A stretch of DNA of 58,485 bases from Spirosoma utsteinense (GCF_014282275.1 NZ_VFIA01000036.1:1-58485), one strand, 5' to 3'. Counted from the first letter of the stretch, positions 35,180 through 43,667 are shown. The notes: generated from the sequence alone by a model not told the origin. Made by a program: numbers and translations.

Positions 35180-35719
35180 CTAGGTTTTAACAATATCGAA
35201 CAGTACAATACTTCCGTCATCGACCAGGTTTCGCTTGGTAATCGTTGCGGTTTCACCAAAATGAGACAGGCAGCCCTCAATGAGCCCATGCGCAAAATCA
35301 GATAGCTTCCGCTCCGACTCATAACGCATAGTCAGGTGATTTTCAGAAGGCTGCTCAACCGTAAAATGCGGCAACTCGGCATCTGGATATAACTTTCGAA
35401 CTTCGACATGAACATGATGATGAACGGATTGCAACAAGGCGAACGCCGAGTCGACACGATCGACAAAAGGCCTGTATCCCCGGGTAAATGACCTGAACAT
35501 ATAGCGACCGTAGATGCGGAGAAGATCTGGAACGGGTAACTGCGTTTTCAGACTCAGCTTATCGACCAGTGTAATCATCTCGGCATGATCGTAGGTACCA
35601 ATAGCGGTATAGACACCACCCGACGGCAAATTACTTTCAGTTAGTAGCGAGTCGACTAGTCCATAACCATACTGATCCTCGATCATTTCCAACAGTTCAG
35701 TAAATACAATTCCTTTCAT
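35180..35719 (-). CDS. hnox: H-NOX heme nitric oxide sensor
   Basis: 179 residues from ATG 35719 (MKGIVFTELLEMIEDQYG), the standard H-NOX opening; a longer TTG/GTG-type frame to 35767 is rejected. LPSGGVYTAIGTYDH, the proximal-His segment with His104 in VHVEVRKLYP, and the porphyrin-binding YxSxR motif Tyr133/Ser135/Arg137 are all present, so heme binding is expected. The position of the distal Tyr that stabilises O2 in Thermoanaerobacter-type H-NOX is Phe142 here, which points to an NO-selective sensor. It is the first gene of a four-gene operon with a hybrid kinase, LytTR regulator and NO synthase. Confidence 0.95.
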   Translation of the reverse strand: MKGIVFTELLEMIEDQYGYGLVDSLLTESNLPSGGVYTAIGTYDHAEMITLVDKLSLKTQLPVPDLLRIYGRYMFRSFTRGYRPFVDRVDSAFALLQSVHHHVHVEVRKLYPDAELPHFTVEQPSENHLTMRYESERKLSDFAHGLIEGCLSHFGETATITKRNLVDDGSIVLFDIVKT

Positions 35720-35742
35720 TAAAATGGGGGGTTGAAGATCGA

Positions 35743-35777
35743 AGCAATTTACTATAAAAAGTAACAATTTATAGCAA
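35743..35777 (-). promoter_or_regulatory. Candidate phased TTGYT repeats upstream of the H-NOX operon
   Basis: On the minus strand TTGCT, TTGTT and TTGCT occur at 35777, 35767 and 35747, spaced 10 and 20 bases, in an AT-rich region 24-58 bases before the H-NOX ATG. LytTR regulators bind spaced direct repeats with a GTT-like core, so this is a possible autoregulatory site. The similarity is weak. Confidence 0.3.
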
Positions 35778-35961
35778 AATATAGGGTATCGGTAATTTAA
35801 GTGATTTTTCTATTTGGGTATTACGCCGAAAAAAGGGCAAATCCTGCAGTTCATCGAAATTCCAGGCAATCAACGACAAACAGATATCACCTTTGTTTCA
35901 TCGAAGGGCACAAAAACAAAGAACAATAACCTAACGAGTTCTATTCCTACCATTATAAGCT

Positions 35962-36516
35962 ATGAAAGTCAACCTGAACGACGAAGAGGTAATCCGGCAG
36001 TATCTGAGTACAAGCCCGAACGATTGCTTTGAAACCTTGTACAACCGGTATGTTGGTAAGGTCTACAGCCGGTGTTTATCAATGACGAAAGACACGGAAA
36101 AAGCACAGGACTTCACACACGATATTTTTATCCGCATGTTTGCCCGGCTCGACCGTTTTGAAGAGCGTTCCACATTTTCTACCTGGTTATATTCCATCTC
36201 GTATAACTACTGCGTCGATCAGCTGCGGGTATCCAAGCGCCTGACAACGACGGCATTGGAAAGAGATATCGACTGCCAGCTCCCACCAACCGACGATGCC
36301 GAGCGGGCAGAATACAGCTTGCAGCAGCTTACCCAGGCCATGAGCAGCATTGCTCCGCAGGAAGCCCTTATCTTGCGACTCAAGTATCAGGAAGGACTGG
36401 ACGTGCAGCAGATTGCGGCCAAACTGGACCTGAAGAACAGTGCTGTAAAAATGAGGCTCAAGCGGGCTCGCGACCGGGTCCGTGGTTTATGCGAAGCTTC
36501 CGGCGTTCAACTGTAA
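35962..36516 (+). CDS. ECF-type RNA polymerase sigma-70 factor
   Basis: 184 residues. Region 2 (about 25-95: TKDTEKAQDFTHDIFIRMF, FSTWLYSISYNYCVDQLR) and region 4 (about 130-180: APQEALILRLKYQEGLDVQQIA, NSAVKMRLKRARDRVR, both split in place) are intact, with no region 1 or 3, so this is a group IV factor. No anti-sigma gene is adjacent, unlike FecI/FecR systems. It is divergent from the NO operon with 242 bases between starts, so the two promoters share one regulatory region; whether the factor senses or serves NO stress is an open inference. Confidence 0.92.
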   Translation: MKVNLNDEEVIRQYLSTSPNDCFETLYNRYVGKVYSRCLSMTKDTEKAQDFTHDIFIRMFARLDRFEERSTFSTWLYSISYNYCVDQLRVSKRLTTTALERDIDCQLPPTDDAERAEYSLQQLTQAMSSIAPQEALILRLKYQEGLDVQQIAAKLDLKNSAVKMRLKRARDRVRGLCEASGVQL

Positions 36517-36540
36517 CAAGCCATTCCACACCAACCATAG

Positions 36541-36585
36541 CGCATAAAAAAAACCACCCGGTTATCGGGTGGTTTTTTTTATGCG
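36541..36585. terminator. Very strong bidirectional terminator
   Basis: A perfect 20-bp stem (arms 36541-36560 and 36566-36585) with loop GTTAT has a CCACCCG core flanked by eight-base A and T runs. It ends transcription of the sigma-factor gene and of the convergent hypothetical gene at 36599. Confidence 0.95.
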
Positions 36586-36598
36586 ATGGTAACGATCA

Positions 36599-37000
36599 CT
36601 AATCGCCTACAGCCGAACTATCGTCACTGCGTTTTTTCCTCTTGTTGGCCATATCCGAACGCGTTGCATTCGTTGGCTGAAAAGGCCGTTGAATTTTGTA
36701 GTTACGATCTGCCACATCCGACGATGGCGTGTGATCGACGGTTACCCCACCAACCGGTGCCTGATTAGGAACCTGCCGTTTGTAGTTAGCCAGATTCGTG
36801 TTCCCGGACTGGGGCTGCTCAACCACAACACCCGATTTAGATTCCCACTGGCGGGCCGTAGCCGCCTTGTTGGGGTGTTTGTAGTTATGGGTCGAATAAG
36901 TTGGGTCTTTGCGCAACTTCGACTGGCTGTCCTGCCCTGATACCTGACCGGCAAAAGCCAGGAGGCCCAGAACAAGAAGGTATGACTGTATCGTTTTCAT
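36599..37000 (-). CDS. Secreted hypothetical protein, 133 aa
   Basis: A clear signal peptide (MKTIQSYLLVLGLLAFAGQVSGQ, cleaved near residue 22 after VSG) is followed by a polar, Asn/Gln/Lys/Pro-rich mature part without obvious secondary structure. YSTHNYKHPNK, TNLANYKRQVP and DRNYKIQRPFQP look like three loose copies of an NYK-containing segment. I know no function; such short disordered exported proteins are common in Cytophagales. A 20-bp terminator lies at its 3' end. Confidence 0.65.
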   Translation of the reverse strand: MKTIQSYLLVLGLLAFAGQVSGQDSQSKLRKDPTYSTHNYKHPNKAATARQWESKSGVVVEQPQSGNTNLANYKRQVPNQAPVGGVTVDHTPSSDVADRNYKIQRPFQPTNATRSDMANKRKKRSDDSSAVGD

Positions 37001-37078
37001 GATTTCAAGTGGTTTTGTTGTACTGCAAATCTATTGATTCCGTTCACATTAAAAACATATTAAACCACTACTATATTT

Positions 37079-37633
37079 CTAGTTTTTCACTTTTTTTCGC
37101 GCCATTCTCGAAATAGACTCCGAATCAGCATAAGAAATGGCTTCTTTTGCCGAAAACCATCGAATATTCTTAATTTCATCAGAAAAGCCAAATGCTTCTT
37201 CAGGGTTGGCTTCGACCAAAAACCGGATGTCATAGTGCAGGTGTTCCGGTATGTCTCCCCGAGCGGGTATAGTGTGAATATCGACGTCGAAAACAGGGAC
37301 GTTACCCGTGGCGTCTTCAACCAATTGCAGCGAGGTAAGCCCGGTTTCTTCCTGTGCCTCCCGCAGGGCTACGGCCGCTACATCAGAATCACCATCAGCA
37401 TGACCGCCGGGCTGGAGCCAGCGATCGAGTTTGCGATGGTGGATCAGCAGAACCTGTTGCCGGTCTGGACTTACGATCCAGGCCGAGCCGGTAATATGGC
37501 CTATGCGCAATGATCGGTCAAAACAGTTCGGATATTCTTCCACAAAAGCAATGGTAGCTGCGGTCATTCCCTGTTCATCGGCATCGACAGGTGTGTATGA
37601 TTGGAGTAAATTCAGGAGCGGCTGGCGGTGCAT
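37079..37633 (-). CDS. NUDIX hydrolase
   Basis: 184 residues. The Nudix box is visible as GGHADGDSD followed by ALREAQEETGL, with the catalytic REUxEE helix intact. The GGHADGD start marks a subfamily in which the first Glu of the consensus is not kept. WIVSPDRQQVLLIHHRKLDRWLQPGG upstream is the usual strand pair leading into the box. The substrate is probably a nucleoside diphosphate derivative but cannot be specified. It is a single cytoplasmic gene, divergent from the DUF2911 gene. Confidence 0.88.
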   Translation of the reverse strand: MHRQPLLNLLQSYTPVDADEQGMTAATIAFVEEYPNCFDRSLRIGHITGSAWIVSPDRQQVLLIHHRKLDRWLQPGGHADGDSDVAAVALREAQEETGLTSLQLVEDATGNVPVFDVDIHTIPARGDIPEHLHYDIRFLVEANPEEAFGFSDEIKNIRWFSAKEAISYADSESISRMARKKVKN

Positions 37634-37709
37634 GGGTTGGGGTTCTGCGTAAAAAGCCGCAATTTCGCCCTGTTATCTAACATAATCGTCAATAAAGTAA
37701 GTAAGGATC

Positions 37710-38609
37710 ATGCGTAAACTCGTACTCAGTGGTGTTACCCTGTGCCTGGTGGCTCAGTTGGCCACCGCTCAAATTAAACTTCCCTCCCCTAGCCCTGGTG
37801 CTACCATCGTTCAGACCGTTGGCACCACCGACCTGACGGTGAAGTATTCACGGCCAAGTCTTAAAGGCCGGACGCCTTTCACTGACGCCTTCGTGCCAAC
37901 CGGCAAAGTATGGCGCACGGGTGCGAACCAGGCTACCGCTTTTACTACGTCGACCGATCTGATGGTCAACGGACAGACCTTGCCAGCGGGCACCTACGCT
38001 ATCCTGTCCATTCCGGCCATGGACAACTGGACGCTCATCTTCAACAAGGATATGACCGTAACGGAGCAATCCTACAAGCAGGATAGCGACGCGCTGCGCG
38101 TTCAGCTGAAGCCTGTCAAAGGGGGCCAGCCGGTTGAAACATTTACTATTGGGTTCAGTGATCTGACCGACAGCACGGCGAAGATGAATATCATGTTTGC
38201 CGACGTCACTGCCGCTGCCGACCTGAAAGTTGACGTTAACACCAATTCGGCCGCAAACGTCGATAAAGCCGTTGCCGAGAAACCTGAAGATCCGGCCGTA
38301 TTGCAGGCAGCGGCCAGCTACAACCTGTCGAAAGGCCGCAATCTGGAGCAGGCGCTAGGCTGGATCGATAAATCCATCACGGCAAAGGAGACGTTCCGGA
38401 ACCTGTTCGTCAAGTCGCAAATCCTGGGTAAGATGGGCAAAACGGCCGAAGCGCTGCCACTGGCTCAAAAAGCCCTGACCTTGGGTCAATCGTCGAACGA
38501 CACCTCATTCCCCTTCTTCAAGGAAGGCATCGAGAAAAGCATCAGCGAGTACACCGCCAAGATGCCTGCTATGCCCGCCATGAAAGGCAAAAAGGGAAAG
38601 AAAGCATAA
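37710..38609 (+). CDS. DUF2911 secreted protein with C-terminal TPR-like region
   Basis: 299 residues. A signal peptide (about 1-20, LVAQLATAQ) precedes a DUF2911 domain (about 22-170) with its hallmark IKLPSPSPGATIVQTVG, VKYSRPSLKGRTPF, GKVWRTGANQAT and LPAGTYAILSIP blocks. Residues about 185-275 are paired helices with DPAVLQAAASYNL and TAEALPLAQKAL, like two to three TPR units. The C-terminus is Lys/Met-rich. DUF2911 proteins are periplasmic or surface proteins of unknown function in Bacteroidota. It is a monocistronic gene, closed by a strong terminator. Confidence 0.88.
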   Translation: MRKLVLSGVTLCLVAQLATAQIKLPSPSPGATIVQTVGTTDLTVKYSRPSLKGRTPFTDAFVPTGKVWRTGANQATAFTTSTDLMVNGQTLPAGTYAILSIPAMDNWTLIFNKDMTVTEQSYKQDSDALRVQLKPVKGGQPVETFTIGFSDLTDSTAKMNIMFADVTAAADLKVDVNTNSAANVDKAVAEKPEDPAVLQAAASYNLSKGRNLEQALGWIDKSITAKETFRNLFVKSQILGKMGKTAEALPLAQKALTLGQSSNDTSFPFFKEGIEKSISEYTAKMPAMPAMKGKKGKKA

Positions 38610-38624
38610 CAAAACAGTACCGAC

Positions 38625-38663
38625 AAGCAAAGCCCACTGGATTATATCCGGTGGGCTTTGCTT
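38625..38663 (+). terminator. Rho-independent terminator after DUF2911 gene
   Basis: Arms 38625-38640 and 38648-38663 (AAGCAAAGCCCACTGG and complement) pair 15 of 16 bases plus one G-U, with a 7-base loop and a following TATTTAT tail. It isolates the upstream gene from the permease array. Confidence 0.88.
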
Positions 38664-38692
38664 ATTTATATCCCCTCACAACTGTCCACCTG

Positions 38693-38729
38693 CGGACACT
38701 AACTGTACGATTTCGGACGCTGGTATTAG
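38693..38729 (+). promoter_or_regulatory. Tandem activator sites upstream of a sigma-54 promoter
   Basis: TGTCC-N6-GGACA (38693-38708) is a perfect interrupted palindrome. TGTAC-N6-GGACG (38714-38729) is an imperfect copy exactly 21 bases later, two helical turns. Their centres lie about 98 and 77 bases upstream of the predicted start site, where NtrC-type enhancer-binding regulators usually act. Confidence 0.65.
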
Positions 38730-38772
38730 AAGAAAAGTGCCTGACAACCTCAAAAAAGCTTATTATGGAGGC

Positions 38773-38788
38773 TGGCAGGTTGTTTGCA
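38773..38788 (+). promoter_or_regulatory. Sigma-54 (RpoN) -24/-12 promoter of the permease array
   Basis: TGGCAG-GTTGT-TTGCA matches the RpoN consensus TGGCAC-N5-TTGCA at all positions but one, with the required 10 bases between the GG and GC doublets. Transcription should start near 38799, about 21 bases before the first permease ATG at 38820. An inverted repeat CAGTCC/GGACTG (38787-38792, 38812-38817) spans the start-site region. Confidence 0.75.
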
Positions 38789-38819
38789 GTCCAGACAGCA
38801 TACTCATGTCCGGACTGGT

Positions 38820-41231
38820 ATGCTACGCAACTATTTCAAGATTGCCTTCCGAAATCTGGCCAAACACAAAGGTTTTAGCTTCATCAACATTACGGGTGTA
38901 GCCATCGGACTGACGTGTTTTCTGCTCATCTCACTCTACGTGCAGGATGAGTTAAGCTATGACTGCTACAACACCCATGCCGACCGGACGTACCGACTGA
39001 CAAGAACGTTTCTGTCAACGGAAGGTACCGCTTCGCTGCGACTGGCGCAGGCGGCACCGCCCTTTGGTCCGCTTATAAAACAGGACTTCCCGGAGGCTGA
39101 ACAAGTCGTGCGAACCATCGACAACGGGGGACTGCTGCGCTACGGCGAGCACTCGTTCAACGAAGAAGACATATTCTTTGCCGAAGCGAATCTGTTCAAG
39201 GTGTTTGACATCAACGTGACCAGCGGCAACCCCGAACATGCGCTGGTGAACCCGTTCTCGATTCTGTTCTCCCAACCCATGGCGGAGAAATATTTTGGCC
39301 AGGAAAATCCGGTTGGCAAAACCGTTCGGCTGTATGACCAGTTTGACATGACCGTAACGGGTGTCTTTGAGCCGTTGCCCGCGCAGTCGCATTTTCACCC
39401 TAGTTTTCTACTGTCGTTTTCCACCTTCAACGACCCCCGCGTTTACGGCGCTGAACAGCTTCGGACCAGCTGGAGCAACAACTCCTTCAATACGTATGTG
39501 CTGCTGAAGTCCGGCGACCCGGGCAGTCCGCAGCGAATGGAAGCCGCTTTTCCCGGTTTTCAGGATAAATACGTTCCGGCAGAAGAAGGGCGCAAAGCGT
39601 CGTCGTTTTCGGTTCTGAACCTGCAAAAACTCACCGATATTCATTTAAAGTCGCATACCGATTCGGAGGTGGAGCCTACCGGCGACATGAGTTATATCTA
39701 TTTATTTTCGGCCATTGGTTTATTCATTCTGCTCATTGCCTGCATCAATTACATGAATCTGGCAACAGCCCGGTCGGCTGGCCGGGCCAAAGAGGTTGGG
39801 ATGCGCAAAGTTGTAGGGGCTTTGCGTTCCCAGCTCATTGGTCAGTTCTTAAGCGAGTCTATTCTCCTGGTGACGTTTGCCCTGGGCATTGCGATCGTGT
39901 TGCTGATCCTGTGCTTACCGGTGCTGAATACCTTCACGCAGAAACAGTTATCGTTTCAACAACTCCTTGACCCAGTCTTTCTGAGTATCCTTGTCGGCAT
40001 TACATTATTGACGGGTTTAGTGGCCGGTAGTTACCCGGCTTTCTTCCTCACTTCCTTCCGGCCACTTGGCGTACTGAAGGGGCAGATTGCCTCGACCATG
40101 CGTACCGGCAAACTGCGGCAGGTGCTGGTCATCACCCAGTTTGCCATTGCCATTGCGCTTATCATCAGCACAGCCGTTGTCTATAATCAGATGAAGTACA
40201 TTCAGAATTACAGGCTTGGCTATGCCAAAGACCAGGTGCTGCTTATGCCCGACATTGGTGATTCGACAACGAATTACGAAACGCTCAAACAGCAACTCGT
40301 GCAAACGGGCATGGTGCGCGATATGGGCCGCTCGTCGCGGGTACCGTCGGGGCGGCTGCTCGATTCTTACGGCGGTATGGCCCTGAAAGGCGACAGTATG
40401 GCCCCTGTCAAAATCAACCTGCGGGGACTGCGTGTCGATCATGACTTCATTCCGGCCTATCAGATTCAGATGGCGGCCGGGCGTAATTTCTCCCGGGCCT
40501 ACACTACCGATACGTCGATGATTGTTCTCAATGAAACGGCCGCCCGGCAGCTGGGCTGGACGCCGGAGCAGGCCATTGGCAAACCGTTTCAGTATGGACC
40601 TGTCAAAGGCCAGATTATTGGGGTAACAAAGGATTACCATTTTGAGTCGCTGCACCAGCCGGTGGCGGCACTGGCTATGATCCTGGTGCCTGATCAGCTT
40701 AATTGGCTCTCTATACCGCTCAAGGGCAGTACACCAGCCGCCATTCGGCAGGTTGAATCGGTCTGGAAGCGTTTCTTCCCGCAGCGTCCGTTCGACTATC
40801 AGTTTCTGGACACCCGCTTCGACCGGCTTTACGCCCGTGAGCAAACGCAGCAAACGCTGTTCACCATCTTTGCGAGTGTGGCCATCCTGATCTCCTGTCT
40901 GGGGTTGTTCGGGTTGTCGATGTTCATGGCGGAGCAGCGCACCAAGGAAATAGGCATTCGCAAAGTACTGGGTGCCTCTGAGCTGAGTCTGGTGGCTTTG
41001 TTCTCTCAGGACTTTATGAAGCTGGTATTAGTCGCCTTGCTGATTGCCTCGCCGGTGGCGTGGTACGCTATGCACACCTGGCTCAGCGACTTCGCCTACC
41101 GCACCGACATTCACTGGTGGGTATTCCTGCTGGCCGGTGGCCTGACGGTAGGGATTGCGTTGTTAACGGTAAGCTTTCAGAGTGTGAAAGCCGCGTTAAT
41201 GAATCCGGTGAAATCATTAAGATCAGAATAA
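38820..41231 (+). CDS. MacB/FtsX-type orphan permease 1 of 7
   Basis: 803 residues from ATG 38820 (MLRNYFKIAFRNLAKHK); an upstream TTG frame lies over the sigma-54 promoter. The order is membrane helix 1 (about 22-44), a MacB-like periplasmic core (45-260), an FtsX domain of three helices (about 275-400) with RAKEVGMRKVVGA, a fifth helix (about 418-440), a second core, and a second FtsX domain with RTKEIGIRKVLGAS. The two coupling-helix motifs should dock an ABC ATPase, but none is encoded in the array. The fused double layout resembles a MacB dimer in one chain. It is the promoter-proximal gene, 11 bases before the next. Confidence 0.9.
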   Translation: MLRNYFKIAFRNLAKHKGFSFINITGVAIGLTCFLLISLYVQDELSYDCYNTHADRTYRLTRTFLSTEGTASLRLAQAAPPFGPLIKQDFPEAEQVVRTIDNGGLLRYGEHSFNEEDIFFAEANLFKVFDINVTSGNPEHALVNPFSILFSQPMAEKYFGQENPVGKTVRLYDQFDMTVTGVFEPLPAQSHFHPSFLLSFSTFNDPRVYGAEQLRTSWSNNSFNTYVLLKSGDPGSPQRMEAAFPGFQDKYVPAEEGRKASSFSVLNLQKLTDIHLKSHTDSEVEPTGDMSYIYLFSAIGLFILLIACINYMNLATARSAGRAKEVGMRKVVGALRSQLIGQFLSESILLVTFALGIAIVLLILCLPVLNTFTQKQLSFQQLLDPVFLSILVGITLLTGLVAGSYPAFFLTSFRPLGVLKGQIASTMRTGKLRQVLVITQFAIAIALIISTAVVYNQMKYIQNYRLGYAKDQVLLMPDIGDSTTNYETLKQQLVQTGMVRDMGRSSRVPSGRLLDSYGGMALKGDSMAPVKINLRGLRVDHDFIPAYQIQMAAGRNFSRAYTTDTSMIVLNETAARQLGWTPEQAIGKPFQYGPVKGQIIGVTKDYHFESLHQPVAALAMILVPDQLNWLSIPLKGSTPAAIRQVESVWKRFFPQRPFDYQFLDTRFDRLYAREQTQQTLFTIFASVAILISCLGLFGLSMFMAEQRTKEIGIRKVLGASELSLVALFSQDFMKLVLVALLIASPVAWYAMHTWLSDFAYRTDIHWWVFLLAGGLTVGIALLTVSFQSVKAALMNPVKSLRSE

Positions 41232-41242
41232 AGACCAATGTT

Positions 41243-43666
41243 ATGCTTACAAACTATTTCAAAATTTCGTGGCGAAACCTGATGAAAAACAAGGTCTTTT
41301 CATTCATTAACATTGTAGGTCTGGCCGTCGGGATTACCTGCTGTATTCTGATTGCGGCTTTCGTTACGGATGAGCTTAGTTATGACCGCTATCCGGCGCT
41401 GGCAAACCAGATACATCGGGTAGAGCTTCATTTGACAGAGAATGGCGGCATTACGGATTTCTCTACTGTTGATGCAGCTGTTGGACCGGGTATCCGGGCT
41501 GCGTTTCCGGAAGTACTGGCGGTTACCCGCCTGGTACCGTGGAGCCAGGTATTTATGCGCTACCAGGATAAGCAGTTCAAGGAGCAATCCATTGCCATGG
41601 CCGACTCTAACTTTCTGGAAACCTTCTCCATTCCCATGCTGGAGGGCGACATAAAAACTGCGCTAAAAGAACCTGGTTCTGTGGTGGTTACGAAAGCCTT
41701 TGCGCAGAAATATTTTGGTACAAGTCCGGCCATGGGCAAGGCACTCTTCTTCGGCAAAGGGCAGGAGGTGCGAAAAGTGACCGGCGTTATCGACAGAACC
41801 CCGGCCAACACGCACTTTCAATTCGACGCATTCTTAAGTATGGCTGATTTGCCCACGAAGTCGCCGACCTGGAGCAATGTCGGGTTTTACACCTATTTAG
41901 TCCTGAACAAAGCCGCAGATCCGCAGAAACTGGAAGCTAAATTTCCCCAATTGGTAGCCAAATACGTGGTGCCGGAAATAAAGGCTGATATGGGCGTTAG
42001 TATGGCCGAAGCGCATAAATCGGTGAATATATTCCGGTTTTTCCTGATGCCATTGACCGACATTCACCTCCATTCAGCATCTAAATATGAACTGGCGGCC
42101 AACGGCGATATTAACTCGGTATACATATTCAGCATTCTGGCGATCTTTATTCTACTCCTGGCCATTGTCAATTTCACCAACTTATCGACAGCGGGGGCCG
42201 CAGGGCGCTCAAAAGAAATTGGCATTCGTAAAGTAATGGGTTCGGTCAAAACCCAGTTGATCCGGCAATTTTTACTTGAGTCTACTTTACTGACGTTCAT
42301 TGCCCTGCTCCTGGCTGTTTTTGCCGTTTGTTTGCTATTACCCTCCTTCAATGAACTGGCTGGGAAAGAGATTTCGATTCGTAGCTTACTGTCGGTAGAA
42401 AGCCTTGGTATGCTGCTGGCATTTGGCATTTTCGTCGGCATTCTGGCGGGTGCTTACCCGGCGTTTCTACTCTCTTTTTCAAAAATAACAACGGTTTTAA
42501 AAGGCGGATCAGCGGTGCAAACCAGTCGTCGCAGCAACCTCAGGAGTGGGCTGGTAGTGTTCCAGTTCGCTGTTTCCGGAGCGCTGATCGTAGCCACGCT
42601 GGTTACGTACCAGCAGTTGCATTTCATGCAGAACAAGAAAGTTGGTTTCGATAGAGATCAGGTGCTGATAATTCAGGATTCGTATATGCTGGGGCAAAAC
42701 GAGCCCGTTTTCAAACAGCAGCTTCAGCAGGACAGTCGCGTCATTCAGGCCAGTCTTTCGGGCAACATTCCGGTTGGCATGAGCAATATGGATGGGTCAG
42801 TGATCTACGCCAAACGGGAGAACGACACGAAAGGCCACGCCGAAATCACTACCCATATTTATCATGTCGACGAAGATTACCTAAAGACGCTGGTTATGGA
42901 ATTGACCGAAGGCCGGTCTTTTTCCAAAGATTTTTCAACGGATTCCACCGCCACCGTTATCAATGAAACAGCGGCCCGTGAGTTAGGGCTGGGAAATACC
43001 AGTCCGCTCGGCAAAACAATTGTTCGTTCCGGACAACACGAGTTCACCATCATTGGCGTTGTGAAAGACTTTCATTATGCGTCGGCCCGGCAAAAAATAG
43101 CCCCGCTGATGATGCTCCTAGGGCGTAACTCCGGCGCCATCATCGTGAAAGTTAAAGCGGCCGATATGTCTGATGTCGTCGCGTCGTTCAGGAAACAGTG
43201 GGAATCGTTTAACCCGTCGGCTCCGTTCACCTATTCATTTCTGGACGATCGGTTTGCGTTTCTCTACAAAACAGAGCAGAAAACAAGTCAGTTGTTCACC
43301 GTTTTTGCGGTGATATCCATTGTCATTGCCTGTCTGGGCCTGTTTGGCCTAGCTGCGTTCACAGCCGAACAACGGACGAAAGAAATTGGTGTTCGAAAAG
43401 TACTGGGCGCATCCGTTGTCAGCATCATTGCCCTTTTATCCAAAGATTTCTTAAAACTCGTGCTGATCGCTATCGTCCTGGCCGTACCCGTCGCCTGGTT
43501 TGCCATGGATCGCTGGCTGGACGATTTCGCCTACCGGATTGATCTTTCCTGGTGGATGTTTGCCCTGGCGGGATTACTGGCCGTGGGCATTGCACTGTTG
43601 ACAGTCGGTTTCCAGAGCGTGAAGGCCGCCCTGATGAATCCGGTAAAATCATTGCGATCCGAATAA
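41243..43666 (+). CDS. MacB/FtsX-type orphan permease 2 of 7
   Basis: 807 residues from ATG 41243 (MLTNYFKISWRNLMKNK); the frame extends upstream inside gene 1 and is not used. It has the same double MacB-core/FtsX layout. The first coupling motif is RSKEIGIRKVMGS, within an unusual STAGAAGRSKEIG context where the other copies have ATAR or similar; the second is RTKEIGVRKVLGAS. The periplasmic cores diverge strongly from gene 1 while the last 20 codons are nearly the same. Eleven bases separate it from gene 1, so the two are cotranscribed. An intergenic repeat element follows two bases after the stop. Confidence 0.9.
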   Translation: MLTNYFKISWRNLMKNKVFSFINIVGLAVGITCCILIAAFVTDELSYDRYPALANQIHRVELHLTENGGITDFSTVDAAVGPGIRAAFPEVLAVTRLVPWSQVFMRYQDKQFKEQSIAMADSNFLETFSIPMLEGDIKTALKEPGSVVVTKAFAQKYFGTSPAMGKALFFGKGQEVRKVTGVIDRTPANTHFQFDAFLSMADLPTKSPTWSNVGFYTYLVLNKAADPQKLEAKFPQLVAKYVVPEIKADMGVSMAEAHKSVNIFRFFLMPLTDIHLHSASKYELAANGDINSVYIFSILAIFILLLAIVNFTNLSTAGAAGRSKEIGIRKVMGSVKTQLIRQFLLESTLLTFIALLLAVFAVCLLLPSFNELAGKEISIRSLLSVESLGMLLAFGIFVGILAGAYPAFLLSFSKITTVLKGGSAVQTSRRSNLRSGLVVFQFAVSGALIVATLVTYQQLHFMQNKKVGFDRDQVLIIQDSYMLGQNEPVFKQQLQQDSRVIQASLSGNIPVGMSNMDGSVIYAKRENDTKGHAEITTHIYHVDEDYLKTLVMELTEGRSFSKDFSTDSTATVINETAARELGLGNTSPLGKTIVRSGQHEFTIIGVVKDFHYASARQKIAPLMMLLGRNSGAIIVKVKAADMSDVVASFRKQWESFNPSAPFTYSFLDDRFAFLYKTEQKTSQLFTVFAVISIVIACLGLFGLAAFTAEQRTKEIGVRKVLGASVVSIIALLSKDFLKLVLIAIVLAVPVAWFAMDRWLDDFAYRIDLSWWMFALAGLLAVGIALLTVGFQSVKAALMNPVKSLRSE

Positions 43667-43667
43667 T

